NCBI GenBank assembly: GCA_029747585.1
Contig: JAPEVF010000456.1
Coordinates: forward strand, 1-36,742
Direction: 5' to 3'
DNA from: Pleurotus djamor
Lineage: Eukaryota > Basidiomycota > Agaricomycetes > Agaricales > Pleurotaceae
DNA length: 36,742 nt
Below, piece by piece: positions 10,102 to 21,806 of the stretch. The notes beneath the pieces were generated by a model. That model had not been told where the DNA came from. It searched no databases and worked only from the letters and a program-made list of their open reading frames with translations. Each line of letters opens with the position of its first letter. Positions within the stretch are counted from its first letter, which is position 1. A program made the translations under genes and the position numbers.

Positions 10102-12385
10102 TTAAGGAAATGGGGGCGAAGTGACAAAATGTAGGTCAAGTCCGTGCAAGACGTAGTACAGTATGAAAGCTGCGATGGCGGTCGTCGTGATTCCGAAGAC
10201 AAGCCCGCTGCTTACGCGTTGATCTAGTAAAAGTATAAGGCAAAGAAGCGTTAACACCAGAACTGTGTCTCAAAGTATGTGGCTCTGACATACCTGATTC
10301 ATCGGGAACGTTACCACCATCTGCACCTGTGCTTACGCCAAATTCGCCCTTACGAGGCTCTCCTCCCCTTGCTCTCACCGCCTCCGCTTCTCTCATCTAC
10401 TTCCTTCACATCTATTAAACGTTCTATCTCCTTAAAGACCCGAGGTTGGAGGTGTGGCTTTTGGGCTAGCTCTCAGCCTCTCCGTTCTCCTGGCGCGTGT
10501 CATCAAAAAGGGAGCGAACCTCTGAAAGGGTGTCGATTCAAGACCGCTGAGTTGCGATGACGTCCCTCTGGGAGGCGATCGCGACGCTCCTTGACGACGA
10601 AGTTTGGTTGTGTGTGAGCATCTTGAACACGCCGGGAGAGTTGAAGGTTCGCCAGTCAGTGTTTTCCCCTTGTGAAGAGACATCGTGGATATCCTCCATC
10701 CGCTTCTCTGGCCAGGCTCTCTCCCTCCAGAAAATCATCGGAAGACGTCCAGCCAACACTTCCTTCTCCCTCTCCGGGACGTCGTTTCGACGAAGCAGCA
10801 CATGAAGGTTTTCAAAAAGCCGTGTGTTCCCCTTGACTGCAATGTCCAGTTCTTCCTCCAGGTGCGACGAAAGCTCGTCTTTCTCAGCAACAAGCTCGTT
10901 CCTACGGCGCGCGGCTTGATGGAGGAACATACGGAGGTCATTTCTCTCCCGTATTGCGAGCTCCTTCTGACGGAGGGCGACTCCACGCTGCCTGAGACGC
11001 TCCTGCTCCTTGAGTGATCGAGGCTCCGCAGATATTGGTTGAGTGGTTGATTCTGATTCGACATAGAGACGGGTGGGCTCACAAGCGCCAGTGCATGCTC
11101 AACGTTGACCTTGGGGCGTTTCAGAGTCGGGTGGAATAGGAAGTGCAGCAGCACAGTGAGATGGTTGATCAGCCTGGTTGGGAGGTGGAATCCGGCGAGT
11201 CGTGCCATCTATCATAATCCCAGATACGCTGCCTAGCTGTCGAGCAGGGCGTCGGATGGATGCGCATTTTCAGAGGCGATATCAGCAGACGACGGGAATG
11301 GGTCTTCATCGGCTTGCTTCATCCGTACATCATCTCCTCCATCTCCTACTCCATTTGACTCGCCCGCCTCCTCCTCGCCCCCCAGCCCAGGGTGCCTTCA
11401 TCATCAAAGCCTTAGATGTGTCGTTCACTCATGAAGAGGGAGGACAAACTCTGCGCGTTGGGAGGTACATTATCTAATTTTTCAGACGGTATAAGTCCTC
11501 TTTTTACTGGGATTTATTGGAAGGTGAGACGTACCAGGGGTTTCGAACTGATTATAGATAGGCGTCGACTTATCAAACGGAGAGGTGTTGAACGTTGAAC
11601 GTGAACGTTGAACGGGTCATTATCGTTGTCTGAGCCTCGGAGAAGAGGCCGTAGGTGAGCTTGATATATCCTCAGTGATGTTAAACACGTTTCAGCTGTG
11701 AAGAAGCGAAGGGATGGCGTTCCAGCCGTCCGTGACGGACAAAATGACGGCGGAAGGAGAGTATGGGAATGTTCAGTGAAGCACGGAAAATGAAAACGGA
11801 CACGGAAAGAAAGAAGAGTCAAATTCTTGGCGCAATTGACTTGAAGGTCGAACGCACGTACCGTCGATGGCATTCGGTATCCCTTGGACTGGAGTCAGCG
11901 GTTGGAAGGTCACGGCTGTTGCGAGACTGATGCCTCAGGTCAGCCAGGTATGGACCGACAGAACACGAATATGACGAAAACGACGACGTTTATCCAACCG
12001 AAACAGAGTAAGAAAAATAAGTCAAAATGAGACCAACTGACTTAGCTAACCACCTTGCAACTGCTAACTCGGCGAAAGCATCAAAATCATCGGCACCAAA
12101 AAATGATTCGACACCTATGAAACTGCACGGCTTCTTAGCAAAAGCATGGTTCGAACAGCCAAAAAGGGAACCGCGAAATAAATCAAAGCGTACCTGACTC
12201 AGTTGTCGAGGCTTCGAACTCCGAGTTTCACCTTCCGACTTCCTGGAATGAGTCGCAGGGGAATGGTACATAGAAACCACGGTTACGCCGCGGTCGAAGC
12301 TAACTATGTTTGATATGCTTATTAGTCTCCGAGGAACAGTCATAACGGAGCATACCTACTCACCCACACGACGCCGCTTTCTCAT
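10102..12385 (-). CDS. Unrecognised coiled-coil protein with C-terminal membrane anchor; frame breaks (possible pseudogene)
   Basis: Start at 12385 (MRKRRRV). Early exons 12385-12364, 12303-12194, 12133-12054, 11926-11862, 11670-11535, 11410-11329 and 11236-11110 read through VESFFGADDFDAFAELAVAR, LATAVTFQPLTPVQGIPNAI, DGYIKLTYGLFSEAQ and SVSGIMIDGTTRRIPPPNQ. An intron at 11109-11053 joins to a charged coiled coil (RQKELAIRERNDL, RRRNELVAEKDELSSHLEEE). Further down come LSEVRSLFDDTRQENGEAE and RVFKEIERLIDVKEVDER. The last exon, 10223-10102, encodes a hydrophobic tail (GLVFGITTTAIAAFILYYVL) ending FVTSPPFP. To keep one frame, exon 11670-11535 must lose a base inside a GTTCAACGTTC repeat. Exon 11410-11329 must gain one in the C6 run at 11378-11383, and at least two more 1-nt shifts are needed between 10800 and 10300. 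Either the assembly is faulty or the gene is decaying. The tail-anchor reading is inference. I do not recognise the family. Confidence 0.5.
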
Positions 12386-13660
12386 TCATAGAAAACCTAC
12401 TCTTGACCAACGACTCATCCAGCGTGGTCGTGAAACATGCCTGGGCTAGTACTAACACTAACTTGAAGGGGGGACTACCTGAAGGAATGAAAGAATGAGC
12501 AAGGCAATGATCAATACGGCTAGACATTCCGATGCACGATGTCAATTCGGGGGGAGACCATCGGGACTCAGAAATGAAAAATGAGGTACTCACCACAAGG
12601 ACGGACAAACAAATAAGCTCCAAGTCGGTCGAAAAAGGGAAGACTGGTCTTCCAACTTCCAACTCTCCATGATAGCACATGGGACAACGCTCAGCCCGCG
12701 GCGTTACATGACCATCGTGTCCAACAAATTGAAACCTAAAGCGGAGCAGACTGTGTGAGAGAGAAAGAGACGATCGATGTCAACCCCTTGCACAACAACA
12801 AGAACAGAACTTCGGAGCGGATCGCGAGCCTCAATCAAGAACGAACTTTGAAGAAAAGGAAAAGGCTACGCATGAGTAAAATGTAATATGGCTTTCTTTT
12901 TCCCGTCCATGCTAACTCCTTATACCGTGGCTCTGTCGTTCCGGTCGTGTTCTTGGTTAGGTCGCGGATATCAAGTACTCATAGCATCCTGAAAAAGGGG
13001 TTGGAGCTTAGCATGTTTCGCTCATCATGGAACTCGAAGCGGGTTTACGACCCCGTGTCGGAAATGGAAAGACACTTGCCCGAAGCATACATGTAACCGA
13101 GGAAACTTCAGGGCGGCGTGGGTGGAAGCTGTGAACTTCAGCTAGCTAACCATCGTGGGGATTCCAGGGGGTTAACAACCCAAGTCAGTTGACGTGTTGA
13201 CGTATGGTAACCTGCGGGAGCAGAGCATACCAGTCAGTTTGGGGTAAACCACCGCGAAATGTCAACGAAGTCGTTACTAACCTTCATTGAACAAGTTCCG
13301 AGTGATAGAATCCCGGGACTTGAGGTCTTTCGATATATATTCATGACTCTGCCTCCTGACTCGGTGCGTGCATGATGTGACGGTGATGGTTTTCCATCGC
13401 GAGCTAGCCAGAAATGCGCCTCTATCATGGACTATTTGGTCTAGTCGTATGGCGTCAATATGAACTACCGTACCGCCAGATATCTGACGGGAATCCGTAC
13501 CTTGGTAACGATGATATTCCCGTTCTTGGACGCTGTCGCTGTTGGGCTCGAGGGAAGACGACGGCGGTAGAACACGATGGGGACCATTGTGAACACCCTC
13601 CATGGCAACATAGATGTTCTTGGTACTCATGATCTTGAGTTCTCCATCAGCTCACGGCGT
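12386..13660. other. Upstream region of the coiled-coil gene; no resolved gene
   Basis: Minus-strand donor/acceptor-like pairs occur at about 12700-12400 (for example GTGAGTACC near 12590) and could be 5' UTR introns of the downstream gene. The minus ORF at 13630-13277 shows no family resemblance. Nothing else was supported. Confidence 0.25.
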
Positions 13661-14285
13661 TCAGAGCGCGGAAATATCATACTCTAGAATAAACCACTGA
13701 CAAACGGAGGAGGCCGAATCAGCGACACTGGAGCCAAAGAGGGAAGAGTCAAACATACCACCATACCCTTTGGTCTTTTCTTAGAGTAGGAGCCGGGAGC
13801 AGAAATCAAGGAACGAGGACCTGGTCGCTAAAAAACGAATGAGTGAAGGAAACCCACCGGTCCGTACCCAAGAATAACCCACATACGTAAAACATCCGAG
13901 TTCATCGCTTCTCCATCCTTCACCCATGTCACTTCGCACTTCCAACTTCCTTTGACAATGACAACAATGAAATTTCGAAAGGCGGGAACTTGATTCCAGG
14001 TCCCAGGTCCCAGGACGCCCATGCCGTCATACATCAGACATCTGCATCAGGTATGAGAAGAGAGTATGTCGGATTCCCGACTATACCCAGCGGGGATAAG
14101 TGCAAGTACTAGGCACTGTTTTCGCGTAAGCATTTGTTTCCACGGAACTTCCAAGAAACGAGGACGAAACATACCATGTTTTTGGAGAGGTGCGTTATTT
14201 CGTTATCACTTGATTCCTCCGCGTATCCAAGATGGGAAGAGGGTCTTGATGCAACCTTGATGGGTGATGGGTGTACCGTAGGGTA
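13661..14285 (-). CDS. Unrecognised small intron-rich gene A (5' end unresolved)
   Basis: Five phase-consistent exons: 14285-14175, 14115-14087, 14041-13858, 13827-13759 and 13696-13661. Together they are 429 nt and end at a TGA (13661-13663). The readable protein includes HLGYAEESSDNEITHLSKNM, CLVLALIPAG, MYDGMGVLGPGTWNQVPAF, RNFIVVIVKGSWKCEVTWV, RPGPRSLISAPGSYSKKRP and WFILEYDISAL. Each intron has GT and AG ends and is 31-62 nt. No start codon is visible in the first exon, so one or more 5' exons are missing, or the model overlaps the end of the next gene. No domain is recognised. Coding character is judged only from open frames and splice phases. Confidence 0.4.
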
Positions 14286-14302
14286 CTACGAACGACTTCG
14301 GA

Positions 14303-15133
14303 CTAGAAGCGAAAGAAGAGGAGCAGTCGTTCACGTCTGTCTTGATTTTGGAGCGCAAGACATTGAGTCGCGACCTTGAATCGGATACACGACCTAAGAC
14401 AAGGACAAGTTCTTATCTCTCAGATACCGCCAACACATCCAGAATATTCACCTGCTCACCGATCCACGATGCCCAGCACCCGTATTCTCATGGTTTCTCT
14501 CCTGCAGGCTGTTACGCACAAGCACCCCATCGCAAGCGACCGAACAACCTTGTGATGTTTTCAGGGATGATAATCCATATGCCCGTACCACCACCGTAAC
14601 AGGATGGAGTGGGAAGTGGGAAGTGCTAAGGGGACTTACCGTAGCGTGGATAGATTGCGAACGAGTTGGATGGTCGATTATCATAGGTCGTGCGTTCAGG
14701 GATGTTATCCATTTATCGAGTCGTTGAAACCTAGAAACTGCGGTATATCAATTCACATGTTTCACCGGTTTTGGAAGACGGAGAGAGAACAAGAACTTAC
14801 TGATGTGGGACTTGAAACGACAAACGACAAGTGATAAATGATAAACATAGCAGCGTACCCCGCCTCCGTGAAACGCTGACTTGATGGTGGACCCTGGATG
14901 CGTGAACATATGTGGGTATGTCACAGTCCAAGCAAGGGTGGAGAGAGAGACTGACCAATGGTGAAGGTAGCGGTATGTCTTCGCGGTCGTGTCATATGAT
15001 AGTCTCCGCATGCGACGTCTCCTCGGGAGTCTGGACAATACAACGACAGAGTCAGCAACGAGCACTTCCTATGTGCAACACACTGGAACGGAGCACATGA
15101 AGGGTCGACCACGATCGCAGATCGCTCTTCCAA
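14303..15133 (-). CDS. Unrecognised small intron-rich gene B (5' end unresolved)
   Basis: Four 3' exons join in phase: 14893-14859, 14730-14640, 14548-14460 and 14393-14303, ending at TAG 14303-14305. They read GPPSSQRFTEAGFQRLDKW, ITSLNARPMIIDHPTRSQS, VVRSLAMGCLCVTACRRETM and FKVATQCLALQNQDRRERLL. The upstream part (about 14945-15133) is open in more than one frame and may start at ATG 15133 or just above it, so the N-terminus is not resolved. In the last exon an alternative frame is also open for about 70 codons (SRLNVLRSKIKTDVNDC), so the true frame there could differ. No family recognised. Confidence 0.38.
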
Positions 15134-15258
15134 GCTTCCATATCCGTAGAGGAGTATGTAAGGCTATTCATTTTCCGCATGTTAGAAAAACACTTCGGAC
15201 GAGACAGACTCGGTGACGGCCACGGTGACCGTGCTGGTCACGAGCATCAGCGAATTCG

Positions 15259-15818
15259 TCAAGCACATCTCCACACGGGACGAAAGTCTAAGGGACATAT
15301 GTCACCGTTATCAACCACAGCCCACGATCTACGCGGGTCGAACGTTCGTTCGAGTTCTTCAACTGAGCGGTAGTCCATCATGATTCCTGTGGAGATAGAA
15401 TGTTCGTAGAAATACAAACCCATGGTCTCTCTCCGCACAAAAACACAAAACGTATGTGCGTCTGTGTGCTTAGAGCTTCCTCTAAGCATGGATAATGGGA
15501 GTCACCATTAGATTCCGTGGGCGGAACATGATAGAACCTCACCTACACATGAGGTTCGTGAAAAGATAGAAGGCGTCGAAGAGAATTTCATTATGTTGGC
15601 ACGCTGGAGGAGAATTGTGATTAATCCCATGTTTGTTTAGATAATAGATCTCCTGACCGAGGAAATGTGGATGGTGCGACGCGTGGTGCGGTTGAGGTGA
15701 CCCTGTCAATGTGGAAGAGAAATCAGAATGGAATTGAGATAAACAATTTGGGGAGCGGTAGCAGATGAATATGGGATACCTTGCTGGGGGGTTAGCTTAG
15801 CGTTAGCTATCCCGTTAG
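15259..15818 (-). CDS. Unrecognised intron-rich gene C, C-terminal exons
   Basis: Exons 15818-15780, 15702-15543 and 15481-15259 join in phases 1 and 2 and end at TGA 15259-15261. They give about 138 residues: NGIANAKLTPQQ, then SPQPHHASHHPHFLGQEIYY, LNKHGINHNSPPACQHNEIL, FDAFYLFTNLMCR, RRETMGLYFYEHSISTGIMM, DYRSVEELERTFDPRRSW and AVVDNGDICPLDFRPVWRC. Histidines and aromatic residues are abundant. Introns are 77 and 61 nt. The N-terminal exons are upstream of 15818 and not resolved; MTHRALGNFGPAAELG near 15944 is a candidate start. No domain is recognised. The natural codon use and clean phases make a real gene likely. Confidence 0.5.
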
Positions 15819-15949
15819 CTATCGAGGATCATATGGAAGACGATAGACGGGTGCGGATTCGTCCTATCTTGGTCACGGTTAAGTCACACAATTACCTGCC
15901 CAACTCGGCCGCGGGACCAAAATTGCCCAATGCACGATGCGTCATTGGC

Positions 15950-18239
15950 TAGCAACCGAAGTAGCAATGTGTTACACAAGTCCTGGAGCTGAGAATGAAG
16001 TCCAGAATATTCGAACATCTACACCAAATCGATCAGCGCACGCAAATGACCCGAAAAGAACCCAAAAGGCCGAGGAACAGACATACTGGACGCGTCCCAA
16101 TATGATCAACTCGTACTAGCGAACACCACCAGGGAAGTAAATTTGACAAGGTCGACATGGACACGTCAAAGACGCAACGATCTTCCCCGGTGCCTGGAAC
16201 CCAGAGGTGGAAGACATCGNCCCCCAGCGCCCCACCTTCCAAGATTTCGAATCTCCATGTCTGGAACTGGATTTTTAGGCGGTTACATGACCGTATACGG
16301 AGTTGGGATAGATCTGAACACGCGCTTGGTTCGCCGCCGCCGATACGCTGACAATAGGAAACAGACAAACATCATGATCAATCTAGTGAATAGAATAGGA
16401 AATGAACGGTATCAGAATACGCCTGATGTATAGACTCAATTCAATTCATCACGCACCGCCGGTGCTCGGGCTCGATTTCCCCGTGACATATCAGACAAGG
16501 AGAGTATCATCGCATTCACCACCCCACCGTCACACATCCTAAACTTCGGGGATCCCACCCCGTATATGATGCACCGCTCATTCATTCATAGTAGTCTCAT
16601 TTCCTAGCTTGTACTCTGGGAGCGCATGTGCGGAGTATCTGACACATGAATGAGTAAAACGAATAATGCATGAAGATAAGCCGGCGGAACAAGAAGCCAG
16701 AGAAGACGAACTTGAAGGAGGAGGAACAAGGAAGATAAGCCGGAATGGGGGTAAACCGATCACTTTTCGTGTGGAGTTGTTCCATCCCGCGGCGGTAGGT
16801 TTGTTTGGCCGTTGGATCCATGGAAAACGGTGGGTTCCCTTCCCGCAAGTACCGAATCCGGTAAGTAGACACCTCGACTAATCATGAGAAGAAGAGAGAC
16901 ATAGCAATGCATGGGGGCTAGGAATAAGGAAACGCAACGCCGAGGTGGGGCGTGACGAAGGAAGAATCTGATATTGAATTCTTTTCATTTGAACGGTTTC
17001 CTGGCGCAAGTGGGTTAGCTAACTTCGCTAGCCCGAGGATAGCACGCAACACACCAATTCGAGCGCGGATAGCATGTCAGACTTAACGTATACTATAGGA
17101 GGTCGTCCGTCCTTGTGTCAATGTGTTTAGCGGCGATTGGGAGGGGATTCGACGTGTGTTCTGAGGCTAGAATCGGAATTCGTTCATGAATGCATGATAC
17201 ATGAACGATGCATTGGCGGGGGATAGAGCTGTACACTATGATCCAATGACCAATGACTCAAACAACGCGTCTGATCACTGATGTCAGTCAATTTAGAACC
17301 CATTTACACCGATACATGAGGAAGCTTACCGGGCTGAAAGTTCGAACAGGAGGACGAGTAGGGGAGTCTCAGTTCATGAAAAAAGAAGGAACTTGGAACT
17401 CGTGATCAAGAGGAAGAAAGAAGACGATAACGAGCGTGTGCTATCCGATGAGTTCATGAATCTGAGCGCGAATGAGGACAGCAGTGAAGCAGTGAGTCCG
17501 AGGCTTGGCATCGTGTCGACTCAAACACTGACTGTGAACGTCTTCTGATGTTGTAGAGGGCACGATGACTCGGAAACTTCGCAAGATCGAACGGCTGCAT
17601 CGAACGGTCCGTTTCGCGAGTAGCGACAGTATTGAATCGTTTCAAGCAGCACCTAAGAAAACGTGGAGATGAAAGGGCGAAAGATTCATGGAAATGCGAA
17701 CAGCACTCCGAGAGAGAGAGACGNAAAAAAGCTGGAGACGNAAAAAAAGCCACGCGTGACGTCCAGCCTCAAAGTGGGTCTCAGCAAGGAAGAGCGCAGT
17801 TCACGGGAAGCAAGGAAGTCATAGGACTCATGGAGTAGACAGGTATCGCGGTCCAGATACCTGGAGGAACTCGCCTAGACATGACGAAGTTTTGTCGAGA
17901 ACATGCAAGTCAAACATTGAGCAAATGGGGAAATTCCAAAAGACGCCTTACGCGCTTGCATAGACACGTGCTCTCAGTCAGCCTCCTACCGCGCTAGGGG
18001 AGCTCCTGAGGCCTGAGTCCCCATCAAGCTGGGCGCAATTCGGACGGTAAGACCGTTGACTTCACAGGCTATTCCGAAAGCAGCCCTCGGATCTGTTCCC
18101 ATAATTAAGTTGACAGACACATCAATTCCAAGCCAGACGCCTCTGTAACGCTCAAAGCGGAACAGATCCTTCCTACTACTCTGATTCTAAGTAGACTCTA
18201 CGCTACTGCGGAACTCAAAAGATCTGAGCGCGAGCGGTG
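15950..18239. other. Region without a resolved gene
   Basis: Minus-strand fragments with possible splice sites are present near 16380-16000, but no frame could be followed. Single Ns at 16220, 17724 and 17741 precede C or A runs. The short repeat GCTGGAGACG with adjoining A runs appears at 17715-17750 and resembles a piece of the tandem repeat at 18.6 kb. Confidence 0.25.
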
Positions 18240-18249
18240 TTTGTTTTTT

Positions 18250-19230
18250 CCATCAGACAAATGTCATTGACCCCGTCATATAGAGTCAGCTCAACACCGG
18301 AGATAGATGTGTGCTGAAGCTTGAATTTGTATCCGTACAGCGCGCAACGTCACCTTCTACGCCAAGCACGACAACTGACGACGGGGGAGATGGAGGTCTC
18401 CTAGTAGGCCCCTCCGTGATTCAGGAGTCGACGGCGATGGGTGCTATGGACTCCGAGTGCGGGGGAACGGGATCAACCTCCGGTAGCATGGAGTAGAGAT
18501 ATCTAGCGATATCCCGGGATAACTCCGTGTGAGACTTTCGCTACGAGGTAGCAGTAACATACATAGCTGTTATCTTATGTTTTCCCATGATCCCCCATCA
18601 AAACTAGATGCGACCGCCGAGGCGAAAAAGCTGGAGAGACGACATGTTCTCAGCCCAGAGCCTGCGCTCATATCAGCCCACTCAGAGAGTCCTAATCCGC
18701 TGGATGTAAAACGCTCGGAAATGCCCAGGATTCAGAGTCAGGAATCAGGACGGTGGGATGTGTTTAAGGAGCCTCTCATCGAGTGAATCATACCGCAAAC
18801 TTGAAGCACGCCGCGCTGAACATGGGGCCGGACCTCCGACCTAGTATACTGCCCATCAGGCAAATTATACTGTATGTCAGAACAACACCGACACCGGAGA
18901 TAGATTGACCGTTGACTCTTTTCCGTACTGTTCGCGAGCTAGAGTAGATACCTCTACGCCAAGCACAACGACGGACTGGAATGGAATCCCCCTAGAGCCC
19001 CTCCACGCTTTCAGGAGACGGCAACGGCTACCAAGGAGAGTCCTATCAATCCCCGTTCGAGCTGTTGGTTAACTTGCTGTGAGACCCGTGCTAGCATAGA
19101 TAGCTAAGTAATCCTCTCTTGTCTTTTCCCATGATCTACGATCAAACGGATAAGTCTTGGAGGATAAGTCCTGAATAAGTCCCGGCTGCGTCACGACAGG
19201 CCNAAAAACGCCGTGTTCTCGGTTGAATGA
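18250..19230. repeat. Diverged direct tandem duplication, two units offset by about 550-600 bp
   Basis: Matching blocks occur in the same order: ACACCGGAGATAGAT at 18294 and 18891, TCTACGCCAAGCAC at 18356 and 18953, CCCCTCC...TTCAGGAG near 18411 and 19003, GTGAGAC near 18530 and 19080, TTTTCCCATGATC near 18580 and 19124, and a GTTCTC block near 18646 and 19213. Spacing drifts from 597 to about 545, showing indels. Neither copy has a clear ORF. Confidence 0.6.
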
Positions 19231-19510
19231 CAAGTACCCAAATAGCCGATGGAATGCTGTGAGTACAACAGGAAGTCGGGGAAGTCATCTATCTGGGACT
19301 TGGAAGGCTATACCTGAGTCAAATGTTGAGGGTTATGTTTCTTGTTTTCTTTCGTGTTTCATGTTTAGATGCTGCGATCTGAGGACATTGTTATCAGTGA
19401 GTCCATGATAATCACTCTCAGGGTGGATTGTCGAGGCGGTTCAGAGGAAGGCTAGATAATTGCTGAAGGTGAGAGATCATCATATACATCATACCCCATC
19501 ATTCATATCG

Positions 19511-20150
19511 TTACTCAACACTATACCCCATCAACCGTTCGATCATAGCGTCACGGAGATTTGGATGTACGTAGTACTCCCTCCATCTATCGCCTTCTCG
19601 CCCCTCTGATTCTCTTCTTTTCCAAGAACAAGGTGTTTCCACCGCCAATTTCATAAAGAACGACATCATCCGTTCGCCAAGCACGGATACGCCATACTCT
19701 AGTCTAGAGAGCATCTCGTCCCACACCCATTACATCCCCATCAAGTCCCCTCCCATCGACCACCTTGAAACATATCAGATATCACCGCCGCTTCGGTCTA
19801 ACTAACCACATCGGTCCTCGTTTCGTTTGTTTCCGTGGACGTTCTCTCTTCGATTTCGGAATTCGACGCTATTCGGATCGAGAGAGGTGATTAGTAGTAA
19901 TTGAAAACATACCATCTTTGATCTTCTCGACCGGAGAACCCAAACCTTCGAAGGTCCATGGCGACCCTTGAAATCACCGGACCGAGAAGCTGGGGAGACA
20001 ACGAATTCTAAAAACATATGATCCTATTTGAGCCCTATTAGAACATGTATACGCCGTTCTTGACGCACGACGACCCTCACCGTCAATGAGATGTAGCTGT
20101 TCTTGTATCAGTTTCAAGAGGGTCGAAGACACTGCTACACCGGACAGCAT
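19511..20150 (-). CDS. Unrecognised 129-residue protein, four exons
   Basis: Exons 20150-20081, 19966-19913, 19868-19807 and 19714-19511 are fully phase-consistent (390 nt including TAA). The protein reads MLSGVAVSSTLLKLIQEQL, then DGSPWTFEGLGSPVEKIKD, SNSEIEERTSTETNETRTD, MLSRLEYGVSVLGERMMSFF, KRRESEGREGDRWREYYVHP and NLRDAMIERLMGY. It is charged and probably soluble, with helix-rich ends. The start is the first ATG of an open exon; an acceptor-like CTTAG about 35 nt upstream leaves room for further 5' exons. No family recognised. The model is supported by four matched splice phases only. Confidence 0.45.
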
Positions 20151-20634
20151 GGTGTGGCGGCGCCGCGTATGTGGTTCTAAGGTAGAATCAGTGGCGAGGA
20201 AAGGAAACTAAACCAAGAACATAACAAATCATGTCGATGGTTAGTCACGGGCTCAATGGAACCCATCCAAAGAACTCCGATCTATGGTTAGACTCCTCTA
20301 CTCTTGTGTCACTGGGCTGTGCTCGAGTAGAGTACTCCAGTGCATTCCCAGAAGGGTGTCGCATGCGTGACAATCAGGTTCTTGGTTTCTCATTTGCGTG
20401 GAAATCGGAAGGTTCTTGAGGGAATGGCGTGAAACAACATAGGCATGTGCATTTCACAGAGGTTGTATTCCCTCGATTCGGGGCCAGATCGAGGAAGCCT
20501 ATGCAATGCTTTGTTTGTGTTCATTCATCGAGTATCACCGCCGAGTAGCTAAGTTATGCTTACCCTTATACAACCTCGGGCACCCCAAAATAACTCAGAT
20601 CAGCGTGGCCATAGCATCCTATGTTTTCTCGACG

Positions 20635-21806
20635 TCACGCCGTGGTCGTTCCAATTTCCATCGTTCCGCCACCAAATGGAGGAAACCCAGGGTCTTCCAT
20701 CCTAGAAGCTCGAGTCGAGGCTGAAGGCATGAGCGCGTACTGCCAAGAGTTAGCGCATGTGAGAACAAAGAAGGAAGAACGGAATTGCACATAGAGCAGA
20801 GGAGCCATCATGAACAACAACTTGTGTCTGATTTTCATTTAGTTTCGATCAGACGGAATTGGAACCCGGTATGTTCGTGGGTTGAGGCGCTAAGCAGACG
20901 TCACTCGTGTTGAAAAGCTGTCTAGATGTCGTTCGCTGTACGTTATGCCGAGCTTGAGAGCTAGAGCTCCATGAGAAAGTCCGCCGTGCGCAGGCGCTGT
21001 TCTCAATGAGTCGCGTCATTGACCAGCATGAGTCGTATCCACGGTAGAGTTGTGACCGAACTGGATGGGGCGACCACGAGTGATAAGAGGGGGTGACGAG
21101 ATCCAGAGAGCGCGATTGGGAGTGACTCCGGCCCTGGGATTTGGACAGGGTGAGTACGAGCAAGTGAAAGAGGTGAAAGAGACGCCTTGAGCGTCTGAAA
21201 TGCTGTCTAGGTGGGCGGTAAACAGAAAGAAAGCGTGGTTTTGCTGTTCCTACACGTCGTTTTCTCGTACGCGGATGCATCTCAGCGTCTGCGGCAATAG
21301 AAACATACCGGGGGGGACGTTAGATGCGAAAGGACATGATCGTGAAGTGGGGCTTAGCCAAGACTTAGCTGACGGGCAACTGTAGTTGGATTTGAATTTG
21401 ATGTCCCGTCATACAACACGCCTGCCACAGGTCTGATACGGTCTGCGCTTTGCTGTTCAAAACATTGATCAGACAGGGAGAACCTATTCTACTAGGTGAG
21501 TTCACGGGCACCGTGTGAGAGGAACAGCCTTACATGCGGTTTGGATCAATGGCTACGCGGGTGCAGACATGACTGTATGTTTCGATCCGTTGTATTTGGG
21601 CAATTCGGCGGTCATGGAAAAGCGGAACGGACCATTGGGTGTTTGGGATCTTCGTGAATACGGTGAGGCTCGTGATTTACCTGAGTCAAATGAATGAATG
21701 ACTGGAACAGCAAAGCTATTCGAGCCTACGTGACCTTGTGCAGGCGAACAGGGAACATAGCGATCTCCGGATCGGTCATGAAGCCAGGTGGAAGGCTTGA
21801 AGGCAT
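20635..21806 (-). pseudogene. Unrecognised intron-rich gene D, with an in-frame TGA
   Basis: A start-like exon at 21806 reads MPSSLPPGFMTDPEIAMFPV. Downstream pieces include TKIPNTQWSVPLFHDRRIAQ and DRIRPVAGVLYDGTSNSNPT. A long open stretch at 21206-20890 includes SYSPCPNPRAGVTPNRALW, ISSPPLITRGRPIQFGHNST and HGGLSHGALALKLGITYSER. The last piece, YALMPSASTRAS then MEDPGFPPFGGGTMEIGTTT, ends at TGA 20635. The 21206-20890 stretch stays in one frame across a single TGA at 21016-21018. A C-to-T change of CGA would explain it, or an unusually short 27-nt intron would remove it. Several joins could not be made in phase. No domain is recognised, so both gene and decayed gene remain possible. Confidence 0.3.

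Noticed and set aside
20849..21280. 143-codon Arg/Ser-rich minus-strand ORF
   Set aside because: Overlaps the stretch 21206-20890, whose alternative frame is far more protein-like; probably a shadow.
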